DNA of 64,000 nt from UBA1422 sp041859095. Lineage in GTDB: Bacteria; Bacillota; Clostridia; Peptostreptococcales; Anaerovoracaceae. The translations under genes were made by a program, and so were the position numbers. Below are positions 15,878 through 24,230 of the stretch, in pieces; within the stretch, counting starts at the first letter, position 1, and each line of letters begins with the position of its first letter. The notes beneath the pieces were generated by a model. It made no database searches and was not told the DNA's origin. It worked only from the letters and a program-made list of their open reading frames with translations. The stretch covers positions 98,134 through 162,133 of the forward strand of contig JBHEKY010000016.1 in the NCBI GenBank assembly GCA_041859095.1. Reading direction: 5' to 3'.

Positions 15878-16618
15878 CTACATCATGTCTATGACTTTTT
15901 CCATTATTTTTCTTTGATCTCGTGTCAGTTGATCTGCTTTTTTTATGTAGGCTTCAAACAAATCAGGTCGCCGTTCTTTTGTCAGTCGCAGAGATTGTTC
16001 AAATTGCCATAGCGCAATCCGTTTATGATCTCCGTTTACAAGGACTTCCGGCACCTCCATTTCCCTGTAAGTTCTGGGTTTTGTATATTGTGGGTATTCC
16101 AGAAGACCAGAATAGATTGATTCTTCCTGGTGGGAAGCTTCATTGCCTATTATTCCGGGAATCAAGCGGGCAACCGCATCAATCAAAACCACCGCTGCCG
16201 GCTCACCACCGGTTAGGATATAGTCCCCAATAGAAATTTCCTCAATGTCCCAACCTGTTAGTACCCTTTCATCGATTCCTTCATAATGTCCGCATAAAAT
16301 CACCAGTTCTTCCAGGTTTGATAAGTCTTCAATTTTTGCTTGATTCAAAACTGGTCCTTTGGGAGACATATAAATAATTTTTTTGCCTCTGGCGCCAACC
16401 GCTTCCAGGCAAAGAAAAATAGGGTCAGCGGACATGACCATTCCTGCCCCACCACCATAAGGGGTGTCATCAACCCGGTTGTGCTTATCCCGAGTATAAT
16501 CCCGAATGTCGGTTACATGGATTGTGAGCAGTCCCCGGTCAGCTGCCTTTCCTAAAATACTGCTGTCCACCGTTCCGGAAAACATTTCAGGAAACAAGCT
16601 TAATACTTCAATCTTCAT
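15878..16618 (-). CDS. trmD: tRNA (guanine37-N1)-methyltransferase
   Basis: TrmD methylates G37 next to the anticodon of tRNAs reading CNN codons, preventing frameshifts. The 246-residue product has the SPOUT trefoil knot: VDDTPYGGGAGMVM near residues 50-63, ILCGHYEGIDERV near 110, and SIGDYILTGGEPAAVVLID near 130-148. Start overlaps the end of rimM by 11 bases. The gene rplS, which normally follows trmD, is not here; an HlyD-like gene follows instead. Confidence 0.97.
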   Translation of the reverse strand: MKIEVLSLFPEMFSGTVDSSILGKAADRGLLTIHVTDIRDYTRDKHNRVDDTPYGGGAGMVMSADPIFLCLEAVGARGKKIIYMSPKGPVLNQAKIEDLSNLEELVILCGHYEGIDERVLTGWDIEEISIGDYILTGGEPAAVVLIDAVARLIPGIIGNEASHQEESIYSGLLEYPQYTKPRTYREMEVPEVLVNGDHKRIALWQFEQSLRLTKERRPDLFEAYIKKADQLTRDQRKIMEKVIDMM

Positions 16619-17099
16619 ACATTCCCTCTATTAAATCTACCAAAACCACCTTGCGTTCCAAGTCCACACCAGCAAAGAATTCCTCCACTGCCGGAACCAA
16701 TAGTTCACCACCGTTATTTTTTTCGATGATAAACAGGTTTTGCGCCCCATTGTCCCTGACATCCCGCAGGATGCCTATGATTCCACGACTTCGGTCTTCC
16801 ACTGTAAAGCCTAGAATATCTCTGATGTAGTAAGTTCCTTCAGGAAGTTCCTCAAGGTCTTCGTCATTCATGAAAACCTCTTTCCCCTTGCAGGCTTCTG
16901 CACTTGTTCGGTCATCAACCCCTTTAATTTTTAAAATTACAAGGTTATCCTTATACCGAACTTGTTCAATGTTAACTTTTTCATCATTAAAGTATACGTT
17001 TTTGAGAGTTTCAAAACGTTCTTTGTTTTCACTGTATGGATAAATCTTGAGTTCACCCCGAAGACCCACCACATTGACTACTTCTCCGATTTTAATCAT
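16608..17099 (-). CDS. rimM: 16S rRNA processing protein RimM
   Basis: RimM binds uS19 and assists maturation of the 30S head. The 163-residue product has the N-terminal RimM domain (IKIGEVVNVVGLRGELKIYP) and the C-terminal PRC-barrel (YYIRDILGFTVEDRS... LLVPAVEEFF). Of two nearby ATG codons six bases apart, 17099 fits the GAGAAG site better. Placed between khpA and trmD as in other Firmicutes. Confidence 0.95.
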   Translation of the reverse strand: MIKIGEVVNVVGLRGELKIYPYSENKERFETLKNVYFNDEKVNIEQVRYKDNLVILKIKGVDDRTSAEACKGKEVFMNDEDLEELPEGTYYIRDILGFTVEDRSRGIIGILRDVRDNGAQNLFIIEKNNGGELLVPAVEEFFAGVDLERKVVLVDLIEGMYED

Positions 17100-17163
17100 G
17101 TTCATTCTTCTCTATGATTCAGGCACATATATCCGAAAAGACATATGTGCCCGATTACAATGG

Positions 17164-17391
17164 TTATACAATTTCAACGACTACCTTTTTGTTTGCTTTG
17201 GTTGCAGCAGCCTTGACGACCGTCCGCAGCGCTTTTGCGATTCTTCCCTGTTTGCCAATGACTTTGCCCATGTCTTCAGGGGCAACCTTAAGCTGAAGAA
17301 CCGTTGTCTGGCTATCTGTTGTTTCAGTTACCTCGACAGCCTCTGGATGGTCCACCAGGGATTTGGCAATGACTTCAACTAATTCTATCAT
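17164..17391 (-). CDS. khpA: KH-domain RNA-binding protein KhpA
   Basis: KhpA is a single-KH-domain protein that pairs with KhpB/Jag to bind many RNAs and influences cell division and elongation in streptococci and clostridia. The 75-residue product has the KH signature GKVIGKQGRIAKALR with the GxxG loop (GKQG) near residues 47-50. It lies between rpsP and rimM, the universal Firmicutes position (ylqC). Its length is typical. The RNA targets cannot be read from the sequence. Confidence 0.95.
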   Translation of the reverse strand: MIELVEVIAKSLVDHPEAVEVTETTDSQTTVLQLKVAPEDMGKVIGKQGRIAKALRTVVKAAATKANKKVVVEIV

Positions 17392-17409
17392 TTTTTTGTA
17401 CCGCTTCCT

Positions 17410-17652
17410 TTACTGTAAGATGCAGGCTTTTTTGAACAAGCTCCGAACGGTCTCGGTGGGTTGTGCGCCGTTATCCAGCCATTTCTTGGCTTTTTCGCTA
17501 TCCAGCTTGATATCTGCCGGATCTGTCATAGGATTGTAGTAACCCAATTCTTCAATAAATTTGCCGTCTCTTGAAGAACGAGCATCCGCTACCACCACTC
17601 GATAGAAAGGCTTCTTATGTGCGCCCATTCTTCTCAATCTGATCTTTACCAT
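17410..17652 (-). CDS. rpsP: 30S ribosomal protein bS16
   Basis: bS16 is an early-binding protein of the 30S subunit. The 80-residue product has the family opening MVKIRLRRMGAHKKPFYRVVVAD and the RDGKFIEELGYYNP motif, with the usual length. AGGAGG lies before the ATG. It is third in the ylxM-ffh-rpsP-khpA-rimM-trmD order. Confidence 0.98.
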   Translation of the reverse strand: MVKIRLRRMGAHKKPFYRVVVADARSSRDGKFIEELGYYNPMTDPADIKLDSEKAKKWLDNGAQPTETVRSLFKKACILQ

Positions 17653-17687
17653 TTTTTGTTTCCTCCTGAAATATATAAAATCTTCTA

Positions 17688-19022
17688 TTAAAAACCTCTG
17701 AACATCCTTGGCAACTTTGCACCCGGCTTAGAGAGGGTTTTCATCATTTTTTTTGCATCCTCATACCGCTTGATTAAGCTGTTGATTCTGCTGACCGGTT
17801 GTCCGCTTCCTGCTGCTATCCGCTTACGCCTACTTGCATTCAGAACCGAAGGATCACGGCGTTCTGCTTTTGTCATGGACCGGATGATAGCTTCCATCTG
17901 AACCACTTCTTTTTCGCTTTTATCGACATCTACACCCTTCATTTGTTGGGATCCGGCACCTGGCATCATTTCTAGCATTTTTGCGATGCCGCCCATGTTC
18001 TTAATCTGAGACATTTGTTCCAGAAAATCATCCAGGGTAAATTCGTTCTTACGAAGCTTTTTTTCAAGCTTTTCGGCCTGGTCTTTGTCGAAATTTTCTT
18101 CAGCTCTTTCGATGAGAGACATCATGTCGCCCATGCCTAGGATTCTACTTGCCATCCGCTCCGGGTGGAAGGGTTCCAGTGCGTCTATTTTTTCGCCCAT
18201 CCCCACGAATTTGATCGGTTTGCCGGTAACTCTTCTGACTGATAGTGCAGCACCCCCACGGGCATCACCGTCAAGCTTGGTCATAATAATTCCATCAATA
18301 CCCAGCTTCTCGTTGAATCCTTCTGCGGTATTCACCGCATCCTGACCCGTCAACGCATCCACCACCAGTAGAATCTCGTGGGGCTTGACCGTTTTTTTGA
18401 TTTGAGCCAGTTCTTCCATCAAGGGTTCATCAATCTGTAACCGTCCTGCGGTGTCGACAATCAGCGCATCATTGCCTTTGAGTTCCGCTTGTTTCATAGC
18501 TTCCAGTGCGATTTTTGCTGGGTCTTTGCTGTCACGCATGGTAAATACCGGGGTATCGACAGATTTGCCCACCACTTCCAGTTGGTCGATGGCTGCAGGG
18601 CGATAAATATCGCAAGCGCATAGCATTGGCTTTTTGCCGTTTTTCTTTAGGTATAACGCCAATTTCCCGCAAGTCGTTGTTTTTCCTGTTCCCTGGAGTC
18701 CTACCATCAGATAGACAGTAAAGCCTCTGGGGGAGTAGGTCAGTTTGCTGTTGACCCCACCCATTAACTCTGTTAGTTGTGTATTTACTATCTTTATGAC
18801 CTGTTGAGCCGGGGTCAAACTTTGTAGGACGTCGGCGCCTAAAGATTTCTCTTTGACGGTTGCCACAAAGTCTTTCACGACCTTAAAATTTACATCTGCT
18901 TCCAGTAGAGCCAGACGAACCTCCCTCATAGCCGCATCAATATCCGCTTCTGTCAGGGACCCTTTGCCTTTTAAGATTTTAAAGGTTTTTTGAAGTTTTT
19001 CGGTTAAGCCTTCAAATGCCAT
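17688..19022 (-). CDS. ffh: Signal recognition particle protein Ffh
   Basis: Ffh, with the 4.5S/scRNA, recognises signal sequences on nascent chains and delivers them to FtsY. The 444-residue product has an N-terminal helical bundle, the G domain with GLQGTGKTTTCGKLA near residues 106-120, DTAGR and TKLDGDARGGA, and a methionine-rich M domain from about residue 300 with the RNA-binding helix region ending in GSGQPVSRINSLIKRY. Length is normal. It follows ylxM by 11 bases. Confidence 0.98.
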   Translation of the reverse strand: MAFEGLTEKLQKTFKILKGKGSLTEADIDAAMREVRLALLEADVNFKVVKDFVATVKEKSLGADVLQSLTPAQQVIKIVNTQLTELMGGVNSKLTYSPRGFTVYLMVGLQGTGKTTTCGKLALYLKKNGKKPMLCACDIYRPAAIDQLEVVGKSVDTPVFTMRDSKDPAKIALEAMKQAELKGNDALIVDTAGRLQIDEPLMEELAQIKKTVKPHEILLVVDALTGQDAVNTAEGFNEKLGIDGIIMTKLDGDARGGAALSVRRVTGKPIKFVGMGEKIDALEPFHPERMASRILGMGDMMSLIERAEENFDKDQAEKLEKKLRKNEFTLDDFLEQMSQIKNMGGIAKMLEMMPGAGSQQMKGVDVDKSEKEVVQMEAIIRSMTKAERRDPSVLNASRRKRIAAGSGQPVSRINSLIKRYEDAKKMMKTLSKPGAKLPRMFRGF

Positions 19023-19033
19023 ATTTTTCTCCG

Positions 19034-19390
19034 TTATGCGTTGAGACGGTTGATGATTTCTTTCACTTGTTCCAATTCTTTTATTAAGTCTTTGTTTGAA
19101 TGGTTCTGTTCCAACATGCGGGCAATCAGTCCATCAATCTTGAATATATCCATTTTTGTTTCTTCCAGTCTGGCAACCAGACCTAGTTTATCCTCATATT
19201 CCAGAAGCGCGTGTTCCGCGTTTTTTAACGTATCATGAACCCCTTGCCTGGAGATGCCGAACTCTTCCGCAATCTCCGAAAGGGATAAATTCTCTTCATG
19301 GTAAAGCCGCATGACTTCCTGCTGGCGTGTCGTCAACAAGGTTCCATAAAAATCGTTAAGCAGACTGAGTCGGGCAACTGAATCCAACAT
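19034..19390 (-). CDS. ylxM: YlxM family SRP-associated DNA-binding-like protein
   Basis: YlxM proteins (UPF0122) resemble sigma-70 region 4 and in streptococci bind SRP RNA and modulate SRP GTPase cycling. The 118-residue product has the helix-turn-helix LSEIAEEFGISRQGVHDTLK near residues 36-55 after LTTRQQEVMRLYH, and a C-terminal coiled region. The ATG at 19390 follows GGAGG by five bases; a longer reading would overlap the promoter. It is the first gene of a 13-gene minus-strand operon. Confidence 0.93.
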   Translation of the reverse strand: MLDSVARLSLLNDFYGTLLTTRQQEVMRLYHEENLSLSEIAEEFGISRQGVHDTLKNAEHALLEYEDKLGLVARLEETKMDIFKIDGLIARMLEQNHSNKDLIKELEQVKEIINRLNA

Positions 19391-19431
19391 GTTTTCCTCC
19401 GTGTGAAGTGTTCTCACTTGACACCATGAGT

Positions 19432-19460
19432 ACTCTAACACAAGAGGTTATCTCTGTCAA
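19432..19460 (-). promoter_or_regulatory. Sigma-A promoter of the ylxM-ffh operon
   Basis: On the minus strand TTGACA (19455-19460) lies 17 bases before TAGAGT (19432-19437). It stands just downstream of the sppA terminator and is the only strong promoter seen before the block of genes from ylxM to the flavin reductase. Confidence 0.8.
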
Positions 19461-19492
19461 GGCTTTTTACTTGTCATCCCACTATATTGCCC

Positions 19493-19530
19493 ATGTGAAA
19501 AAAAATACCCCGCTATCAAAACGGGGTATC
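19493..19530 (-). terminator. Terminator after sppA
   Basis: ATACCCCG and CGGGGTAT (about 19505-19512 and 19522-19529) form an eight-pair stem, followed on the minus strand by a run of eight T. It ends the long operon that begins at queH. Confidence 0.9.
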
Positions 19531-19575
19531 TAAAACACTTCTGTGCGTAGATGTTATGATTGCCGACTAGCCACT

Positions 19576-20661
19576 TTACTTTAAGATATCGCTCATATAT
19601 GCGATTGGCATTTGGTCATTTTCTGCCATAATTTGCATCAGTAAGGACAAATCACTGGAAGATTGTTGTATGGATTTTACCTGTCCAAACAACTCATCAA
19701 GGAAACCAACTGATGGAGGGGATACGTAGAACACATCACAGTCTGTCAAGTCTTTGTCTTTCTGCATAGTTGCAACTGCTTGTTCGAAGGTGCCTATCTC
19801 ATCCACCAGCCCCAACTCTTGGGCCTGTCGTGCAGTATAGACTCTGCCATCCGCCAGTTTTACAACCTGGGGAATATCCATTCCTCTTCCACTAGCGACT
19901 ATGGAAACGAATTGGCCATACGCCTCATCCACCAAGGATTGCAATATCGCCAACTGCTCAGGAGTCATTGGATCCGTATAGCTGCCCATTGCTTTATTCT
20001 TTCCTGCCGTGATGGTGACGGATTTCACCCCGTATTTCTCTAGCAGGCCGGAAATGTCAAAATATGTGCCCATTGTGACTCCAATGGAGCCAGTCCAGCA
20101 ATTTCGGTTTGCGATAATTTTGTCGGATGGTGCTGCGATATAATATCCGCCTGATGCCGCCATAGGCCCCATATAAGTGTAAACAGGTCGACCTGTTGTC
20201 TCTTGATACTCTCTAATTTTTAGGTATAGCTCATCACTTTCATAAACCCCGCCACCAGGAGAGTTGACATATATCATCAGTCCTTTGTTGTCGTCATTAT
20301 TGATTGCAAGATTGATACTTTCGAGGATAAACTGATGGTCGTATCCGGATCCTTCAGAGAAGACCCCCGATGAAGTTGCAGAAGAAATAACTCCTTCAAC
20401 AAAAATAACTGCGATGTGATCTCCGGTTACATCCGCGTAATCCACATAATACTCATCTGAGGAATACGAGGATCCCAACATCTCCTCCATGGTTCCCGAC
20501 AATTGGTTGGCTATCATCTTGCATCCGCCACCGATGATGATGATGCCAAGGAGAATCCCTCCAATGATTAGCAATGGCTTGCTTATGCCTTTTTTGGGTT
20601 TGATTGGAATGATTTCCTCATTCTCTTTGTTGTCAGATAGCATGATGTTCTCATCGTTCAT
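19576..20661 (-). CDS. sppA: Signal peptide peptidase SppA
   Basis: SppA is a membrane serine/lysine protease (family S49) that degrades released signal peptides and, in Bacillus, contributes to envelope stress tolerance. The 361-residue product has a membrane segment at about residues 27-45, the catalytic Ser in PMAASGGYYIA near residue 170, SIGVTMGT, and the catalytic Lys in TITAGKNKAMGS near 220. It is the short, single-domain Gram-positive form. ATG at 20661 follows GGGAGG by seven bases. Last gene of the queH operon, followed by a terminator. Confidence 0.95.
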   Translation of the reverse strand: MNDENIMLSDNKENEEIIPIKPKKGISKPLLIIGGILLGIIIIGGGCKMIANQLSGTMEEMLGSSYSSDEYYVDYADVTGDHIAVIFVEGVISSATSSGVFSEGSGYDHQFILESINLAINNDDNKGLMIYVNSPGGGVYESDELYLKIREYQETTGRPVYTYMGPMAASGGYYIAAPSDKIIANRNCWTGSIGVTMGTYFDISGLLEKYGVKSVTITAGKNKAMGSYTDPMTPEQLAILQSLVDEAYGQFVSIVASGRGMDIPQVVKLADGRVYTARQAQELGLVDEIGTFEQAVATMQKDKDLTDCDVFYVSPPSVGFLDELFGQVKSIQQSSSDLSLLMQIMAENDQMPIAYMSDILK

Positions 20662-20700
20662 TGTGTTTCCTCCCAAGTCAATCAGTTCTTATTAATTAGG

Positions 20701-22440
20701 TTAAACAGCTTTCATTTGAATCTCTTCGAGGCATTTACTTAAGAATTCGTCAATCGTCATTTCGCCAAGCTCTCCCTCTTTGGATGAGCGGAGGGTCAAA
20801 GTCCCTGCCTCTGTTTCTCTTTCTCCAATGACGCCAATGTAGGAGGCTCTCCCATTTCTAGCTTCTCTAAGTTTATAACCGATTTTCTCATTGCGTAAAT
20901 CGATTTCAACACGGAGTCCGGCTTCTTTAAGTTTCTGGCCTACCTGACTAGCATAGTCATTAAATTTTTCTGTTACTGTCAGCAATTTCACCTGTACCGG
21001 TGCCAGCCATAAGGGGAATTTCCCGGCAAAATGTTCAGTGAGAATACCTATAAATCGTTCTACTGAGCCAAATATAACCCGGTGAATCATGACAGGACGA
21101 TGTTTTTCACCGTCTGCGCCAATATAGTTGATGTCAAATCTTTGGGGCATTTGAAAGTCAAGTTGTATGGTTCCGCACTGCCACGTTCTACCGATAGAAT
21201 CTTCCAGATGAAAATCAAGTTTTGGGCCATAGAAGGCGCCATCCCCTTCGTTAATTACGTAAGGTAATCCTTTTTCCTCCATGGCTTCCCGTAAGGAATC
21301 AGTCGCGATATCCCACTCTTTTTTGGTGCCCATGGAATCCTCCGGTTGAGTGGATAATTCGATATGATATTTAAATCCAAAAAGATTATACACATAGTCA
21401 ATCATGTCGATGACACTTTTGATTTCATCTTTAATCTGTTCAGGCATCATGAAAATGTGTGCATCATCCTGTGTAAAGGTACGTACCCTCATCAATCCAT
21501 GTAGCGCACCTGAGAGTTCGTGGCGGTGAACCTGCCCCAACTCTGCCATGCGGATTGGCAAATCCCGATAGGAATGCATGTTTCTGCCATACACCAACAT
21601 AGCACCCGGACAATTCATGGGTTTAACCGCAAAGTTTTCTTCATCAATCTTTGTAAAATACATATTGTCCTGATAGTGATCCCAGTGGCCTGAGGTATGC
21701 CATAGTTCTTCATTGAGAATCAATGGTGTTTTAATCTCTTCATAGCCATTGTCACGGTGAAGTTTACGCCAAAAATTCTCTAGTTCGTTTCGGATGACCA
21801 TTCCCTTTGGCAGAAAAAATGGGAATCCGGGGCCTTCATCAAATATAGCAAATAGATCCATCTCTTTACCAATCTTACGATGGTCACGCTTTTTGGCTTC
21901 TTCCAGACGTGCTAAATAGGCGTCCAGCTCTTCCTGGGAAGGAAAGGAGGTGCCATAGATTCGTTGTAGCATTTTTTTGGATGAATCGCCACGCCAATAA
22001 GCACCGGCAACCCCCGTCAGTTTGATAGCCTTAATTGCACCTGTGTTTTCCATATGCGGGCCCGCACAAAGGTCTACAAAATCTCCCTGCTGATAAAAAG
22101 ACAGTGCAACATCCTCCGGCAAATCCCGGATTAGTTCTACTTTATAGTCTTCACCCAGGTCTTGCATTTTTTTGATGGCTTCTGCCCGTGGCAGTTCAAA
22201 ACGTTCCAATGGCAAATTCGCCTGGATGATTCGCTTCATTTCCTTTTGGATTTTCAGCAAGTCTTCCTCTGTAATTTTGTGTTCCATATCAATATCGTAA
22301 TAAAAACCGTTCTCTATGGATGGCCCGATGGCCAACTTAACATCTGGCCAAATTCTTTTTATTGCCTGCGCCATAATATGAGAGGACGTATGCCGATACG
22401 CCTCACGAACTTGTTGGTCACTAAAATCTATTTTTGCCAT
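20701..22440 (-). CDS. thrS: Threonine-tRNA ligase lacking the TGS domain
   Basis: ThrRS charges tRNA-Thr and hydrolyses Ser-tRNA-Thr. The 579-residue product starts almost at the editing domain, with HTSSHIMAQA at residues 17-26 and DFVDLCAGPHMEN near 120 supplying the zinc-like editing site. The class II catalytic core follows (MNCPGAMLVY, HRHELSGALHGLMRVRTFTQDDAH, and PVMIHRVIFGSVERFIGILTEH), then the anticodon-binding domain. The ubiquitin-like TGS domain of about 60 residues that opens most bacterial ThrRS is missing, and no extra upstream frame could supply it because ddl overlaps the start by 13 bases. No T-box leader is present. All catalytic motifs look intact. Confidence 0.97.
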   Translation of the reverse strand: MAKIDFSDQQVREAYRHTSSHIMAQAIKRIWPDVKLAIGPSIENGFYYDIDMEHKITEEDLLKIQKEMKRIIQANLPLERFELPRAEAIKKMQDLGEDYKVELIRDLPEDVALSFYQQGDFVDLCAGPHMENTGAIKAIKLTGVAGAYWRGDSSKKMLQRIYGTSFPSQEELDAYLARLEEAKKRDHRKIGKEMDLFAIFDEGPGFPFFLPKGMVIRNELENFWRKLHRDNGYEEIKTPLILNEELWHTSGHWDHYQDNMYFTKIDEENFAVKPMNCPGAMLVYGRNMHSYRDLPIRMAELGQVHRHELSGALHGLMRVRTFTQDDAHIFMMPEQIKDEIKSVIDMIDYVYNLFGFKYHIELSTQPEDSMGTKKEWDIATDSLREAMEEKGLPYVINEGDGAFYGPKLDFHLEDSIGRTWQCGTIQLDFQMPQRFDINYIGADGEKHRPVMIHRVIFGSVERFIGILTEHFAGKFPLWLAPVQVKLLTVTEKFNDYASQVGQKLKEAGLRVEIDLRNEKIGYKLREARNGRASYIGVIGERETEAGTLTLRSSKEGELGEMTIDEFLSKCLEEIQMKAV

Positions 22441-23516
22441 TGTGTTTCCTCCATCGCTAATTCGATTAATCGATCAATCAGATCGGAATATTCTATACCG
22501 CTTGCCTCCCACAGTTTGGGATACATGCTGATTTTTGTAAAACCGGGCATGGTGTTAATTTCGTTGAAAACCACCGTTCCATCAGCCTCTAAAAAGAAAT
22601 CGACTCTTGACAAACCTCTGCAGCCCATGGCCTCATAAATGGCCACCGCCGTCCGTCGAATTTCATCCAGTTTGCTCTCCGGTAAGTCTGTGACAATCTC
22701 GGTTTTAGATAGCTCGTTAATATATTTTGCTTCATAGTCATAAAATTCATTGGAAGCAATGATCTCACCTACTTTTGAAGCCTGCGGCTTGCGGTTGCCC
22801 AGCACTGCCACCTCTAGCTCCCTCCCGCAGATTGCCTCTTCGATGATGATTTTGTGATCCTCCTCTGCGGCCTTTCGGATACCGTCAAAAAGTTGAATCG
22901 CATCCCATACCTTGCTAATGCCAACGGACGATCCTGCGTTCGCCGGTTTGACAAAGAGTGGAAATTCATTATGGAAAGCTTCTGTCACCATTCGTATGGT
23001 TTCTGTGGGTCCGGATGCAAACCGAAATCGGTCCGTTGTTGTGTAATTTGCTTGGCGGATTCCCGATTTTCCAACTATTTTTTCCACAATACTCTTGGTG
23101 ACAGCTTTATCCATACAGGTGGATGAAGCCAGCACACCAGAGCCCACATAAGGAATCCCCAAAAGATCAAATAGCCCCTGGATGGTTCCGTCTTCTCCAT
23201 ATTTGCCATGCAGTACCGGAAAAACACAGTCGGTAGGGATTTCGTCTCCGAGTAAGGTTCTGATGCCGGAGAAAGAGCGATCTGGCGAAAGAATCCCCCC
23301 CCGGTTACCGATCTTGTTTTCCCAACTGCCGTCGGCAATACGTTCCGGTGTCGCCTCAGTCAGAATCCATCGACCTTTTTTTGTGATGCCAAGTGTATGA
23401 ATCTGGTAAATATCTCGATTGATATGATGTAAAATTGATGCTGCAGACAAACAGGATACTTCGTATTCTGAAGACATCCCCCCGAAAATAATCAACAATT
23501 CAAGTTTTTTTTGCAT
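22428..23516 (-). CDS. ddl: D-alanine-D-alanine ligase
   Basis: Ddl joins two D-alanines for the peptidoglycan pentapeptide. The 362-residue product is an ATP-grasp enzyme with IIFGGMSSEYEVSCLSA at the N-terminus, PVLHGKYGEDGTIQGLFDLL near residue 97, FVKPANAGSSVGISK near 210, EFYDYEAKY near 257 and VVFNEINTMPGFT near 312. The Tyr in the FYDYEAKY loop points to D-Ala rather than D-lactate as second substrate. It starts three bases after rpe and overlaps thrS. Placement beside the PASTA kinase genes joins wall precursor supply and sensing in one transcript. Confidence 0.95.
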   Translation of the reverse strand: MQKKLELLIIFGGMSSEYEVSCLSAASILHHINRDIYQIHTLGITKKGRWILTEATPERIADGSWENKIGNRGGILSPDRSFSGIRTLLGDEIPTDCVFPVLHGKYGEDGTIQGLFDLLGIPYVGSGVLASSTCMDKAVTKSIVEKIVGKSGIRQANYTTTDRFRFASGPTETIRMVTEAFHNEFPLFVKPANAGSSVGISKVWDAIQLFDGIRKAAEEDHKIIIEEAICGRELEVAVLGNRKPQASKVGEIIASNEFYDYEAKYINELSKTEIVTDLPESKLDEIRRTAVAIYEAMGCRGLSRVDFFLEADGTVVFNEINTMPGFTKISMYPKLWEASGIEYSDLIDRLIELAMEETQWQK

Positions 23517-23519
23517 CCT

Positions 23520-24182
23520 TTATTCCCCCTCAGCCGTCAGGTTTACAAATTCTCGGGTCGCTTGTTCCACGTTACTCCGCTTGAAAATGGAGGATCCGGC
23601 GACAATGATATCTGCTCCGGCATCCAATACCTGATGGATATTTGCTGGGGTAATACCCCCGTCTACCTCAATCTCAAAGGACAGCCCTGATTCCTTGCGA
23701 TGATGACAGAGTGTCTGAATTTTTTCTAACGCAGACGGAATAAATTCCTGACCACCAAATCCCGGAAATACTGACATGACCAATACCATTTCAACACGGT
23801 CTAACATGGGAAGCAGCACCTGCACATCTGTGTCTGGATTGATGGAGATTCCTGCTCTAAGACCATATCCATGGATTTGGTCAATGATTCCTTCAATAGA
23901 TGGGCATGCCTCCCAATGAACCGTAATATAGGCGGTGTTCGAAGTGACAAAATCGTTTAGATATTTCTCGGGTGATTCAATCATCAAATGAACGTCAAAC
24001 GGCACATTTGTCTTGCCAAGCAGGCTTTTCATCACAGTGGCCCCAAAGCTGATATTAGGGACAAAGTGGCCATCCATCACATCCACATGAATTAGATGCG
24101 CGCCTCCCCTTTCAATGGCATTTACTTCTTCCCCCAATTTGGAAAAATCGGCGGATAATATAGACGGTGCGATTTTATGCAT
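23520..24182 (-). CDS. rpe: Ribulose-phosphate 3-epimerase
   Basis: Rpe interconverts ribulose-5-phosphate and xylulose-5-phosphate in the pentose phosphate pathway. The 220-residue product is a TIM barrel with KIAPSILSADFSKLGEE at the N-terminus, the metal and catalytic residues in HVDVMDGHFVPN and DVHLMIESPEKY, FPGFGGQ near residue 145 and EVDGGITPANI with the second catalytic Asp. ATG at 24182 follows GAAAGG. Its position after rsgA is conserved across Firmicutes. Confidence 0.97.
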   Translation of the reverse strand: MHKIAPSILSADFSKLGEEVNAIERGGAHLIHVDVMDGHFVPNISFGATVMKSLLGKTNVPFDVHLMIESPEKYLNDFVTSNTAYITVHWEACPSIEGIIDQIHGYGLRAGISINPDTDVQVLLPMLDRVEMVLVMSVFPGFGGQEFIPSALEKIQTLCHHRKESGLSFEIEVDGGITPANIHQVLDAGADIIVAGSSIFKRSNVEQATREFVNLTAEGE

Positions 24183-24230
24183 GGTCAACCTTTCAATCGT
24201 TTTGTTATGAACATTATGGTGTTCGCTATC

